Positions 44,331 to 56,918 of a stretch of DNA of 64,000 nt are shown one piece after another. The DNA is from Mesostigma viride. Its lineage: Eukaryota > Streptophyta > Mesostigmatophyceae > Mesostigmatales > Mesostigmataceae. The stretch spans positions 2,239,005 through 2,303,004 of the forward strand of contig RPFO01000123.1 in the NCBI GenBank assembly GCA_009746045.1, given 5' to 3'. The notes beneath the pieces were generated by a model. It did no database searches. It was not told the origin of the DNA and worked only from the letters and a program-made list of their open reading frames with translations. Position 1 is the stretch's first letter. Every line of letters begins with the position of its first letter. Position numbers and translations under genes: made by a program.

Positions 44331-47300
44331 AAATGCCAGGTAAAGGGAGTTAAAAACAACAGGAGGCACTGCATGCGATTCCACCTACAGCACGGTGATA
44401 TCCTTAGTATAGACCCTATGTATGGGATCGTAACCACTACTCACCACAAGTCTCAAGCAGGAGCCAGTCTCAGCCATTCGCGGGTAGGCCGCATGCCCGT
44501 CCGACGGTGTCAGTCACCCGCAAGTACACGCGCAAAATGGAAGAGGAAACGGCAACACAAATGTATACATATGATGACGAGCACGGAAAGCACCATGGTA
44601 ATGAAAGCATTCAGAGAATACACATTAAAATCTCTGAAATACGTGGCAAGCTTTACCCGCAACGAAACGGCCCTACACATTCGAGCACGGGATGCTAACT
44701 ATATTCGTGTTGTTAGTTAAACCGTACGACAAAAATTCGCTGACCGTGGTGCCGTTGAAGGAGCTTGGCGCGCTCCAGACGTCCTGTTCGAGCTGCGTTA
44801 CAGCGTAAAGAGCTGCTTGGCTCAGGACTGCACACGTTTCTCCCTCAATGGCTACCACCATGTCCTAGCTCAGCATACATACATCGACAGTGCACCTACA
44901 TCGTTACTGATAGCGGTTGCTGAAGAAATCACATCACTTCGAGGGCCTGCAACATCTCTTATTGCACAATCTTGGATGGCGCTCACTGCTTACATAGAAC
45001 TTCGGTGAGTGGCCCCGTTGCTCGAGCCCTCTCTGCCCGGCGGCCGGCGCTAGCCCCAAGCACTAACCGTAGACATGGTTTTTCCTGCGCGCAACACCTA
45101 CTTCTGCCTTCGTTGAACGCTGGCCTTTGGCGCAAACTTTGAATTTTGGGAAAGGATGCTGACGGGCAACTGTTGCGCAATGCAGTTTTTCCGGGTACGG
45201 CCGCTCCCTGAATGGTACGGCGATCAAGGACGCGATTACGCCAGCAGCAAGCGATCCCAACCAAGCGATACTGTAGAGTGACGACTGTTTCTCTACCACT
45301 GGTAAATACTCGTCATAAGTACTTTTACTTAATTTACTGGACGTCATCTGATGGCTGTCGGATGACTGGCATGGCCAGGGCATGGCCACAAACTTACGGA
45401 CCGCCGATAAGAGTCAGCAGACTGACAGACGGCCGCAAATGCGTGGACAATACTAATAGACGACGCCAACTATCGTCTTGCGCAAAGTCTTGCAAGCTTG
45501 TGCAAGTGATTCCCGTGGTGGCGACTTGCGACTTGCGCGGGTGTTCCCGTTGAAGCTAAACGATGACAAACGAAAGACGTGCTTGTGCTCCAAGGAAAAG
45601 CTTGTGGCCGGGGAAGGTGGAAGACGGAAGCTACGCCAAGGCTCGCAGCCAAGGTGGGAATTACATGCTGTGACTTTTTCAGCAATGGCGGTATGGTAGG
45701 AACGAATAACTACATATAAGGAATAGGATCATAGACTCACTGATGACCGTCATGATTTTCTTAGCAATTAAATCGCCGTCCTTGATGAAATTTATCTAGC
45801 TAGCTCGGAGGGCCAGAAGAAGCCATCGGGGGAGAAACACAGCCAGGATCTAGAATTAAGTTGTCATCGATCTGTTCGCTGGTAGGCACAGCGCCATTCG
45901 GACATCCAGAAGCTAACCCACTCTTAACCGTTTGAGGTGAGTAAGTAATTCTTCGTCCGAAATACTGACAGTCTTGCATCGACTTGAACACGCCGTACGC
46001 ACGTGACATTCTCGTGCATTGCCCTAGGGCCCACCGCCCATGATGCTACATGGGCCGCCCAGAGTTTCCCGCCAAGTTAGCCATGCTCGCAGTACATTCA
46101 TTTTCTCCTAGATACACAAGGTCAATTGTACTATTCAAACCAAATCTGGTTCAATTCTTATGAAAGGCATCGATATCAAGGAGACAACCAGCGCATGGGA
46201 GAATCCGGACCATGGTAACTCGAGCCTGCCGATGTGTACAGGTTGCGTCACGTGCTTATGAATTAGGTATTTAAATAATGTACAGGTTGAGCGTATCATG
46301 TATGCCACGGTCTGCTATTGCGTCACTTTCCTTCTTTTCACAAACTTCCGTTGTTTAAGCTAACGGTTCTCCATACATTCGTATGTTGCATCTGTGCTGC
46401 CATTTCGATGTCAATTTCGCGCGTGTACTTGTGATGCCTGATACCGTTGGACTTGCACGTGGCCCCATCGCATGTGGCAGCGGCGTGGTCGGCTGTCCAG
46501 CGCGGCCAATTTTTTTATGGTGAGCAACTGTCATCATTCTTCATCTAGTGTCCATTCACGAAGCTGTAAACATGCTGTGCGTTGCAGCCACCATTGGATG
46601 TCCGCATTGTAATTCAGTCCAGGGGCACCCAAAGGCCTTCGGGACTTGATAATGATGTTTTATCGGTTGCAATTCCCTCATGGGAACGCCTTCTTTATTT
46701 GAATATTCAACTCCGGTTTGTTTGTTTGTTCGTTTGTTTAGTACTTTACAACGGTTCTACTGACTGTGCCGTTTAATAGTTCTTTGTGTTCTGGTATAGC
46801 CCAGCCGGCAGCACTGTTGTTACCGCCAATGAAGCACAATTGTGAGCCGAAGAATTGTATTTCTTTGTTTTTAACGCTAAAGAGGCACATTGGAGAGCCA
46901 AAGAATGTACACTTTCTTTGTTTGTTTGGTAGCTAGAAAGCAGGCAGGAGAGCACACACGGGAATAATTTGTTTTCTGCATTCTTGTTTTATTGAGCGTT
47001 TGTAGGTGGTGATCCCTCCAGCATTAATAATTGGAATTAAATGTAGCAGTTTGGAAAGTGTATTTTGTGCTTCCAGCTTCTATGCATATTTTTGGAGCCC
47101 TGCTTTTAGCTACAAATCATACGAACTCCTTTGCCGTTGGGAGACTCTTCTGTGAAATCCAGAAGCCTTGGTTGACATGCGTGGCATGGATAGATTTTTT
47201 CTTTCTTTCTTGCCTTAGTAGCGTCTTTTTGCTGATAATCACAGGATTTTTTCACCCACCCCCCCACACACCCCCACACCAAACGACTCCTTTCTCTGTC

Positions 47301-47628
47301 AACTTTAGTTATGATGCCTTCTACCTCGTTAGATTTTATTCGTACCCTGTACGGGGCATATATTCAGTTGATTGGCCTAACTTTTCCTTCGCATGGATCT
47401 GGCGTCAATCTTTCTTCTTTCTTTCTCAGAGTGCCGTATTCACCATAGTAGTGAGATTGCAAGAAAGTAGATCGTAAAGCATCCTGGCATCTTGGAGAAA
47501 CTTTACAGCTCCCACTTGTTTTTTCGGCAGTTTGCAACGCAACGCTCTTCTCTAGGGATTCCTGGGGTTTCGCTGTTCTCCACATCTTGTGAGGTACATG
47601 GGGACGAGTTAGGTGAGAATACCCGTCC
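44331..47628. other. CACTA interior without recognisable genes
   Basis: Frames of up to 148 codons occur (44373-44720, 45063-45389 minus, 47031-47477), but none has a family motif. A 56-base segment at 46176-46231 matches 62904-62969. Confidence 0.5.
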
Positions 47629-47741
<113 letters not shown>

Positions 47742-48309
47742 CGCTATCTCACTTTCTCGGTCCTAAAATCAAGCCATTACTCACAAACAGCCACGCGACT
47801 GCTGTGCTCTCACGACGTCTCATTACACACAGCTGATTTCGGGTATTCATCTCACTTAAGATCTTTGTGTGTTCCCTTTGCTGCTTTGCCGGATAACGCA
47901 TGTATCCCTTGCATGCAGGCGATCTACCTAACACAACCATGGCGGACACATTGGCCAGCATGGCGGGGAGGGCACCTGCGGACACAGATTTTGTAGGCTC
48001 TGAGCCCTCGTCACATCGCTGTAGCACTGGACATTGTCATGCGATAAATTTCTAGAGAGTCCATTTTTTTCAGCAATGATCGCTGGGACAGCCCTATGAC
48101 GGATGTTATACTGCATTTGTGAGATGCTTGCGGTTGTACATCTTGCACGCCACCCTCGGACTGTGATTGAGTGCACTCTTCATTCATGTGTTTTGTCAGT
48201 AAAGTTTGTCATGCTAATGTAATGCAGAAAACCGCAATTCAGGCAGCAAGGCAGCAGCCATATTGATTTTAATGAAGTAAGTTTACCTGTGCGTGGTGTT
48301 GATTTGTCA

Positions 48310-48655
48310 GTTTGCTATGCCTTTGTTTATCGTGTTGACATTTTGTCATGTTGACATTTGTTGACATTTTTCTTGCGTTTGGCCTGCGTTTGTAAACGTC
48401 TTGACATTTGTTGACAAATCACCTTGGCTTGTCAGTGTTTTGACATTTGTTGACATCAACATAAAGTTGACATGTCAACGATTGTCAACGTTTTGTCAAC
48501 ATTGTCAACATTCTGTCAAGTTTTGTCAAGCTGTTGACATTTTTTTGTCTAGTTTTGTCACACTTTGTCACACTTTGTCAACAATTTGTCAACAAGTTGT
48601 CACACTTTGTCAACAAGTTGACAATTGTTGACAAAAATTTGTCACACTTTGTCAA
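48310..48655 (+). repeat. Right subterminal TTGTCA/TTGACA repeats of the CACTA element
   Basis: Closely packed TTGACATTTG, TTGTCAAC and TTTGTCACAC motifs, the complement of the left subterminal set, ending at the inverted terminus. Confidence 0.85.
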
Positions 48656-48671
48656 CACCCGGCTCCTAGTG

Positions 48672-49480
48672 AAGCTCTACAAGACGCTGAGGGAGGTCTA
48701 CGAGCAGCAAAAGCTCACCAACTTAGAGCCATGCACCGGATGGACCTCAGGGTCCAGCTGCACAAGCTGCAAACGAAGCCAGGGGCCGGAGACCATGGGC
48801 CGCAGTATATCCTATAAGGTGACTGCTGCTGCTGGTGGAGCACCGTGCTGTGGGGGAAGTCATGAGTGATCAAGACTTCGCAGCCATTCTCAAGAGCGGC
48901 CGCCTGCCAGACAAATATCGCCCTGCGCTGATATCGCGGGTGCATTTTTACAATTTATTTATATAAGAAGTTAAGCAAAAAATAATTTGATTTCTTTCCT
49001 GGCTTTTCTACTTGTCTGTAGCGGTTGCTTATCATTTCAAGGAGGAGGACAACTTGGAGGAGGTCAATTATAGGCTGCATGCGCTGCTGGAGGCGGAGGA
49101 CATGCTGAAGGGAGGGCGTTCTGCTGAATTAAGCAAAGAAGGAGAGCTCATCGGACGGCCAGGCTTTTCACACTACTATACCAAGAAAAGTGGAGGAAAG
49201 CGGTGCTATCACTGCAAGAAGCTCGCGCACGTGGAGGCCCAGTGCTGGGAGAAGGCATCCGGAGCTGAAGCAAGAATGCAAGAACCAGGCGACGCGACGG
49301 AACCACGCGACATCAGAGGCGAGAAAGGAGCACTCACCATGCAGGTTCCAGCGAGGCACACATCACCCAGGAGGCTGCAGAGCTGCCGTCCGGCTTCGGC
49401 TTCGCCACCATCGCCGAGTCGCCATCGCCGTCGGACACTGCTGCACTCACGCAATATGAAAAGAAGGCACTGATCGACCA
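48672..49480 (+). pseudogene. Copia-like gag, C-terminal part with CCHC knuckle
   Basis: Resumes after the CACTA element with LYKTLREVYEQQKLTNL, the conserved gag helix, then shifts frame. The 49012-49473 frame carries ALLEAEDMLKGGRSAELSKE and CYHCKKLAHVEAQC (49204-49245), a C-x2-C-x4-H-x4-C zinc knuckle that binds element RNA. Confidence 0.78.
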
Positions 49481-50012
49481 GCTGGGTGCTGGATTCTGCA
49501 GCGAGCTGTCACATGACGCCATGCCCGTCGGATTTTGTGTGCCTGCACCCTCACAAATGCAGGGAAATCGCCGGCTCAGGCGGCAAGCTGAAGGCGACAG
49601 CCCGTGCATCGGGACTGTCAAGCTGAAGCTGCCGGGCCATGCAGGAGGCAGACGTACGTGCACCTCCGAAACGCGCTGCTCGCCCGTTCCAAAGCTGAGC
49701 ACCCGACTTTTCCTCTGTCGCGGCCAGCTCGTCAAGGATGGCCACAACGTCGAATCATCGACCTCGCCCAGCGGGTTGCTAGCTGTGCTGAACAGCAGGC
49801 CCTGCAGCATCGTGACGAGGAACAACGCCTACTTTTTGCCCGCGCGCCGTGCAAACGCAGCTCAATGGACGCCATCCCAGAGCTGAAATCTTCGGCGACG
49901 AGCTTCAAGGACGTCGACGCTGCCTGTCAAGGGCAGAAAATGGCGAGCAGCGAGCGCAGCATCTCACGTGCCTCGGGACACGCGGCGGAGACTGTGGCTG
50001 GCCGTGGGCCTA
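49480..50012 (+). pseudogene. Copia-like protease/pre-integrase remnant
   Basis: Split over frames, the segment reads GTVKLKLPGHAGG, RQTYVHLRNALL, VPKLSTRLFLCRGQLVKDGH and DLAQRVASC. This is the pattern that follows the Copia protease (VLYVPxLxxNLLSVxQLxxxG). The catalytic DSG triad is not clearly preserved. The remnant is interrupted at 50021 by a hAT element, and no integrase or reverse transcriptase follows. Confidence 0.55.
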
Positions 50013-50020
50013 ACGGTCAT

Positions 50021-51546
50021 CAGTGTACAGGCATACGCAATACGCAATCGTACGGGGCCCATGGGTATTGGGTATAATACGCTCGTACGGGGTATTATAC
50101 GCAAATCGTACGGTGACTCTTGAAATTATGCTGTTTTTTGAATGGTCCAGGGGGTTCCTCAACATTCTGACCAATCAGGCATGTTTTCTTTGTGTTCTTG
50201 CAATGCACCACATATGCCTATATGTGACACATCATGTACGTCATCATCTCATGACATGGGCATTACCGTTGCTGCTTACAATTAGTACAAGCATTGTCCT
50301 GTTTAATTATTAAGTCTCTTAAAAGCACACCATAACAAAGTTGCATGCACTGAATCAGTGCAGACCTGAAAAGGATAGTAACACAAGTAGATATGCATGC
50401 GCAATGACACTTGCAGAGGTATAGAGATTGCTGCCACCATTACTGTATGTTGAACTTATAACCACGTCATCTCTGGCAGCATGGAATTGCTACATACTAT
50501 AGGACTGAAATACAGCACACGGTCAGTTGGCCAACTTGCCAAAAGTAATAAGACATTGTGCCAGAAACAGACATCTCAAGTGCCTACTACTCGTGGTAGG
50601 CCACCATGCAATATTGATCTACATGAAGCAAGAATCCATACAGGCTGCCAACAATGTGGCTAGCGTGCAGGATACCATGCATGCCAGCAACCTGACCCAG
50701 CTTCCCTAAACCATTATAACACATATATGGTACGGTGGCTGGCTAGCAGCAGCCTGCATGGCTAAATAAGGCATTTATGTGCATCGCGAGTCACACCAAA
50801 TACCCCGCAGCCTGCGACGTAATAATGCCTCCGGCGGCCTCTTGCACTCGCTCACTCTTGCCTCCTTCCATACGTGTCGCCCATGATATGGCGGGTGCTA
50901 TAGCCTTGCTCGGGTGGTGGAACCCGAGAATTTTGCATCCAAAAGTGTGCACGTCACTGAGCTTGTAGTTACCTGGCTGGACATCGGCTGCCCTTTCTTG
51001 TTCAGAGTCTGTTCTTGCACGATGTGTGTCCAGACAGTCTCGAATACGACCTGCATCTCGTCGGCCCCATCATCATCACATGTGTTCCATAGACCCACAC
51101 CATCACCGTCGCTAGCCATGGTGCCTGGATGTCGATTGTGCTACGATTAAATGTTAGGTGCCAGATTCGCGCCCTTGTTGGCAGACAACGTAACTTCGTC
51201 ACCTAATATCCTCGTCCTTCGTCTCCTATAGACCCTAGTCCGACACACAGCAATCTGCAGCAATGCACGTACAGTCGTACATGCACGGCCAGCTTGGCAC
51301 CTGCATGTCGTTTATTTGTCGCAGAGTTACAGGTCGCCTAGATACGGTCTAGTTCCGGCTCCACGTGCCGTCCAAAATGATGCCAAAACCTACTTCGAAC
51401 GCGGTTAATACGCAAAAAAATACGCAAAAAATACGCAATACGCAAAAAATACGCAAAATGCCCATTTTAATACGCAAATCTTGCGTATGCATGGCGTATA
51501 ATACGCATCGTACGACGTATTATACGCCGTATGCCTGTATGCACTG
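50021..51546. mobile_element. hAT-type non-autonomous element, 1.5 kb
   Basis: The 8-bp duplication ACGGTCAT occurs at 50013-50020 and 51547-51554. The ends are CAGTGTACAGGCATACG on the left and, inverted, CAGTGCATACAGGCATACG on the right, a 2-base gap apart. Both subterminal regions carry many TACGCAA / TATACG motifs. The interior has only short frames without transposase motifs. Confidence 0.88.
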
Positions 51547-51554
51547 ACGGTCAT

Positions 51555-52180
51555 ACTGGCCATGCTTGCCAGTGTATGCGGGATCGGGGGCGGCCTAGTA
51601 CTGGGCATTACTCGCACACTGCGCGGCTTTATATACTCTGCGCCGGCCCAGTGGAAGCTCACGCCAATTCGAAAAGTTTCCAGCGCAATGGAGAAGTCCG
51701 TGTCAGACGCTGAAGTACTTCCAGAAACCGCGGTCCAGACCGGCCCAGTGCAGGCGGAGCGCGTTGTCGCCGCCAGCATACCAGGTGACACTGGGTGCTA
51801 GTTTAATCCAAGTCCGGCGACCAGACCAAAGGCGCAGCGCACGAACGCTGCCAGCCTATAACTGAGGGGGAACGAATTCGTGACGCGAGGGCGAAATCGA
51901 CCAAGCTGCAACATTTTTCCAAGTTCTGGACTGCCAAGTCCGGTGCTGGCGCGAGGCCTCGAGCAAGCCGACCACCACGTGGACAGCGACCTGCATGTCA
52001 GCCACGGTGCTGGCAATTGCACCAATGGTCAACTCCGGTGCAAAATGCTGCCAAGGCATCACGTCGGTCAGTTAACGGTGTTCGGCCAGGCCATGGCATT
52101 TGCAATTGCGCTAGCTGCAACGACCCTTGGAAATTGTCGCCCATGCAGGATGCACAGACCCCACTCCTCAAGGTTGCCCT
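51555..52180 (+). other. Copia-like interior remnant, unassigned
   Basis: Just after the hAT element the frame LAMLASVCGIGGGLVLGITR would join RRLWLAVGLTVI before the insertion, giving a hydrophobic stretch that may be chance. From about 51800 nothing recognisable remains before the LINE-C copy. Confidence 0.3.
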
Positions 52181-53990
52181 ATAGGTATATATATTCTGGG
52201 CCCTGTGCCGGACACCACCGCGGCTCTGCTGGCAATGCAGACCGCGGTGGCCGACATCAACCTCCAGTTGACCCTGGCCAAGTGCGCGGTGTACTCGCCC
52301 CAAGGTGATTGCTCCGGCTTTCCGCCCCAGCTCTTGGGCCGGGACGAGCGCCTCCATGGGTTGGATGTCCTCGGCGTTCCGGTTGGCGACCCCGCGTTTG
52401 TCATCGATGCTCTGCCGGGGCCGCCCTCGAGGCACGCACTGAGGTACTGCCCTTGATTGCGCGCCTTCATGATTCGCAGACCAAGGGTCTGCTTCTGTGG
52501 TTTTGCGCTCACCCTCGCGTCGTTCACTGGCTCCGGGGCGCTCTTCCGGCTCAGGTCCGGCTGGCCGCCGAGCCGGCCGAGGGCCACGACGAACGCATCC
52601 AGTCGGCCTTGGCGCAGCTGGTCCCGGGCCCCGACCTCCCGCCATGCACATGCTATTCGCATTGCCTCCCTGCCTGCACGGATGGGTGGCTGTGGTCTGA
52701 CTCGTGCCGCTCGGCTGGCCCCAGCAGCATTTTTGGGCTCCGTCGCTCAGTCGTGGGCGGAAAGCTGCCGGCTCCTGCCCCTTTTGGCAACGGCAGCGCC
52801 TGACCTCCTGGACCCCAGCAGCCCTTTGCCCTTCGTCACCGCCATCCAGGAGGCCTATGCTGAGATCCAGCAGGCCTGTTCTCCCGTCCGTGCCGCTCAG
52901 GCGGTACAGCGCCACCTCCCTCGCGGCACTCCCTCGGTCGCCGCCGTTCAATATCCCGCCGCATTCCCTGCTCGCGTCATCCATAAACACCAGAAAACCT
53001 ACGCGGGTATTCTGCACACGGCTGATTGGATTGCTCTTTTCACGGACCTCAACGCCCAGGGACGTGCGTGGCTGTTCTCGCTTTCCTTGCGGAGTGTGGG
53101 CTCGGCGTACCTTCGTGCTCTTCCCATGGCCCCCCCATTCGCCTTGGCTCCCAGCCACTACTCGGTGGTGCTCCGGCACCAGCTATTTGCCCCGCAGCCT
53201 CTTGTTCCGGCCGGGCGGCCTTGTGGTAGCTGTGGGCAGCCGCTGGATCCCACGGGGACTCACTACCTTGCCTGCATGGGGGCCCAACAGAATCAGAATT
53301 GGTATTTGTATTTGCACACTGTCCTCCTGACGGTGGTGCTCGCCATGATTCGGTCGGTTTTCCCCCACGCGAACATCCGGTCCGAGGATGCGGATGGCGC
53401 TGCCTTCTATTCCCCCAACCACCGGCCTGACATCGTGGTGCTGGACTTTGAGGGGGTGGCCGGCATCTGCTTATTGACGTTTCGGTGGCGCGGCCCTTGG
53501 CTCTTAGCCACGTGGCTGGGGCCTCCCTCACGGCAGGTTACACGGCGGACCGGGCGGAGCAGGCCAAGCTCCTGGCCTACGCGGCGACGTCGGGCACCAT
53601 CGTGTGGTGCCCTTTGCCCCTGGAGGAGTTTGGGGCCATGGGGCCCCTGACCTCCGCCTTCTTCGAAAGGAGTGTTGCCGGCTCCGGGAGGACCGGCTGG
53701 ACCTGGAGGGCCAGCGGGCCCCATGGTCGGCGCGGACCTGGACGTCATATTGGCGTCAGCGCTTGTCGGTGGCGCTGACTCGGGCCATGGCTGACATCAT
53801 GCTCCGCCGTACGCGGGCTGATTTTGCGGTGCAGCAGGGCTATTAGGTTCCTCCCGTTAGGCGTTTCCATTGGTCTTATCGTAGTAGTATAGAGCTTTGA
53901 CATGGCTCTGTATCTAGGTTTATAGCTGGGCGTTTGCTTTGGTTTGAGTGATTTCACTCTGCTGTAAGTAATTATATTTTTAAAGTATAT
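52180..53990 (+). mobile_element. LINE-C, 5'-truncated copy with CCHC and restriction-like endonuclease
   Basis: It begins within the reverse transcriptase, just after motif C, with GIYILGPVPDTTAALLA. The thumb follows (ARLHDSQTKGLLLWFCAHPR; IASLPARMGGCGLTRAARLA), then CGSCGQPLDPTGTHYLAC (C-x2-C-x9-H-x3-C, 53227-53274), RPDIVVLDFEG and, after a frame change, LLIDVSVARPL. A zinc finger before a PD-x-D nuclease core is the C-terminal layout of R2-type LINEs. The main frame is 52457-53650. The 3' tail is TAAGTAATTATATTTTTAA. Confidence 0.82.
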
Positions 53991-53999
53991 ATAATGTTT

Positions 54000-54673
54000 T
54001 GTCTGTGGGAAATGAACTTGTATTTCGACTTTTGTGTCGTGTTTGCTGGATTTTGTGAGGCGCCGTAAGCGTGCGATTTCTGGTTCTTTCTTTGTGTTCT
54101 TCCAGTAATTATGTGTTTATTTTGCCATGCGTTCAGTGGCAATGGCCCACGCATGATTGCATTGTTCCCACGAGACGTTTTCTACGTACCTGGAGTGCAT
54201 ATCCAGAGTTTCTGCACGCTATTTGTGGCACTAGTTTGTGGCGGAGTGCATGAAGCGCCGTTGTATCGTTGTCTACGACTTGTTTTCGTAAGTTAATTGT
54301 GCCTGTGACGCGCGATGTTTTGTGCTGAGAGCATTGCTTGTATGCAAATGTTTACGTACGTCGACCTTTCTGTCGAATTTAATTGGCTGTGCATGTCGGC
54401 ATAGCCTGTAATATCGGACGTTATGTTTACTCTCAGGCACTGATTTGTGAATCGTGACGAAGTAATCGTTACGTGTGTTCGCCTTTGCGACGGTGATGTT
54501 TTGCACGTCCTGTTTTCTTTGCTACTCGTCTGTCGCGACGTGTTTATCTGTTATGGCCACTGTGTCTTGTGTTGAAGGTTGTATTGTACCTTGTTTGTGT
54601 GGCATTTGTTGCCATGTTTGTTTGTTCACCCCGTTTATTTGGCGTAAAACTTGATGTTGGTGTCATTTATTTT
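54000..54673. other. T/G-rich Copia interior, no gene seen
   Basis: Between LINE-C and the next hAT element there is no open frame of note; composition is rich in TTTGTG. It is presumably interior sequence of the LTR element. Confidence 0.4.
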
Positions 54674-55103
54674 GTGAGATGCCGTGTTGGTCTGTACGGC
54701 AGTACGGGGTATTCGGTAAAACCCGCGCGTACTGCAAAAGTACGGGTATTTTCAGGAGGGGTAAAAAATACGGGAAAAAATACGCAGTACGGCAGTACGG
54801 GTATTTTTCAAGTTGTAGTTAAGAAGTACGGGGTATTTTTGAGGTGAATGCTGAAAAGTACGGGGTATTCCAAGGATGTGTGACCCTGCATCCAACAAAT
54901 GTTACTACTATATAATTAATGATTCTATGCTATTCATTAATGAACATATAGTGGCAGTGACTTGCCACCTGCCACACTTGGATTTACATAATTGCAATAC
55001 ATCCTTCAAGTACATGTGTTTATTGTGGTCATGCAAATTATTGACCATTTAACACCGGTCTCTTTTATTATAATTAATTAATTTAAAATTAATTATCAAC
55101 ATC

Positions 55104-55900
55104 ACTCCGTTGGGAGTAGATGTAGCACATAGCCCTGAGAAGGGGCATATGGCTTTTAATACATTCTAGGCTACTTCATGCAAGGGTGGGAATGTAAGCT
55201 ACCCCTGCTCTAGGTGCACCAAGGCACCTGCACCCTCATGGTCTATCACGCTATGCCCGGGTAAGGGGGGAGCATGCCTGTGAGGGAGGAAGATCATCAT
55301 GGCTATACGAGAGCTAGGACATGGCTTCTCGACAGAGAGCATCTCTCTGCATGGCATAGCATGGCTAAATTCTTAATGCAACATCCATGGGGGTCCCATT
55401 ATAGACAAAGCATGGCTAAATGTTGAAGGCATCATCCATGGGGGCCATTATGGGCGCACATGCGCGTGGGCCCACCCCAGACTAGGGAATTCATACCAGT
55501 AGTGTAGATTAGTCAGGCTTAGCCTAGCATGTGGCCCACGCGCATGTGCGCCCATAATGGCCCCCATGGATGTTGTCTACAGAATTTAGCCAAGCCCTGC
55601 CTATAACGGGACCCCCATGGATGTTGCATTAAGAATTGAGCCATGCTATGCCATGCAGAGAGATGCTCTCTGTCGAGAAGCCATGTCCTAGCTCTTGTAT
55701 AGCCATGATGATCTTCCTCCCTCACAGGCATGCTCCCCCCTTACCCGGGCATAGCGTGATAGACCATGAGGGTGCAGGTGCCCTGGTGCACCTAGAGCAG
55801 GGGTAGCTTACATTCCCACCCTTGCATGAAGTAGCCTAGAATGTATGATAGGCCATATGCCCCTTCTCTGGGCTATGTGCTACATATACTCCCAACGGAG
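55104..55900. mobile_element. Foldback element with ~390-bp arms
   Basis: The left arm, starting CTCCGTTGGGAGTAGATGTA, is repeated inverted at the right, ending CTCCCAACGGAG. The arms are highly similar and surround a short centre (about 55480-55540). The centre itself is repeated inverted at about 55932-55999 (GGGCCACATGCTAGGCTAAG). A solo left arm of the family lies at 26201-26356. It encodes nothing. Confidence 0.8.
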
Positions 55901-55983
55901 TTATGTTACAATTCAATTCAATTCAATTCAATGCGCGTGGGCCACATGCTAGGCTAAGCCTTACTAATCTACACTACTGGTAT

Positions 55984-56038
55984 ATATATTCCTAGTCTGC
56001 TGTAAGTAATTATATTTTTAATATATATTCCTAGTCTG
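55984..56038 (+). mobile_element. 23-bp LINE-C tail insertion with 16-bp target duplication
   Basis: ATATATTCCTAGTCTG occurs at 55984-55999 and 56023-56038. Between them is CTGTAAGTAATTATATTTTT plus AAT, the last bases of LINE-C as seen at 53962-53985 and in both palindrome arms. Confidence 0.75.
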
Positions 56039-56531
56039 AGGTGGCAGGAGGGGGCTGCCAGCCAGGGCTTGTGGTCAACGTGGATGACCGCCCCCCTCCA
56101 GTATACCGGCTTCCCCCTTGCGCTCTGCCGGAGCTGAAGGTAGGGTTTATTATAATACCCATTTATTATAATGCATCAGCCTTTACAAAATTTGCATGAA
56201 TGCCATCAACTCAATATAATGCATTATTGAATATGGTATAATGCACCCAGATCTCTGCCTAGTTGATGCAGTGGATGTGATAGCACTACAGTCGGCAGCT
56301 TTGCTGCACAATGACAACAAGTGCATGCCATGAATCCCTGAAATTCGAAAAATAAAATGGCAATCAACCCATGCAGAATGAACCATGCACACAATAAACT
56401 GCCAAGGAAATGCCCGAAAAAGTAAATACGAAGTGGCAAGTAGCCCAGAAAACACACCGTCAACTGCCAGGGCATTCCTGAGAAAAGTATATGGCAAACT
56501 GCAGTTATCTGGGCATGCCCAGATAACGCTG

Positions 56532-56918
56532 TCAACTGCCAAGGATATGCCTGGAAAAGCACTGTGGAATCGTCTTCTGCACTGCCTTGCCAGAGCCACA
56601 AGGGCCAGCACCCGGGGCAGCGGCAGGCAGAAGGGCCTTGGCAACGCGGGCACCGAGCGCTGCCCTCAGCTCTCTCCTTTCCAACGGGGCTGCCTCAGCC
56701 GCCTGAAGCCTCCCGATCAGGCCTTCTACATTCCCGGAGTCCTTGCAAAACGCGGCTCCCTTGTTGGGGATGTGGTCGAGATGGCCGACAGCGCGATCCT
56801 TGCTAAAGCTGCCACCAGGCCTGCCGAACTTGTAATCGCACAGCTTGCACGCCCACCTCTGGCCGACTACCACCTCTTCCCCATTAACGGTCTTTTCCAC
56901 CTCGTCAATCAGATGCAT
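56532..56918 (-). pseudogene. hAT transposase N-terminus, BED zinc finger
   Basis: The 128-codon minus frame reads MHLIDEVEKTVNG, then RWACKLCDYKF and DRAVGHLDHIPNKGAAFC. The W-x-C-x2-C and H-x-C spacing is that of BED fingers that bind the ends of hAT elements. After about residue 50 it becomes Ala/Arg-rich with no catalytic domain, so only the N-terminal part remains. It lies inside the second hAT element. Confidence 0.7.

Noticed and set aside
51498-51801. Membrane-protein-like frame RRLWLAVGLTVI joined to LAMLASVCGIGG across the hAT site
   Set aside because: Joins neatly once the insert is removed, but is a single short hydrophobic stretch in decayed sequence; insufficient to call a gene.
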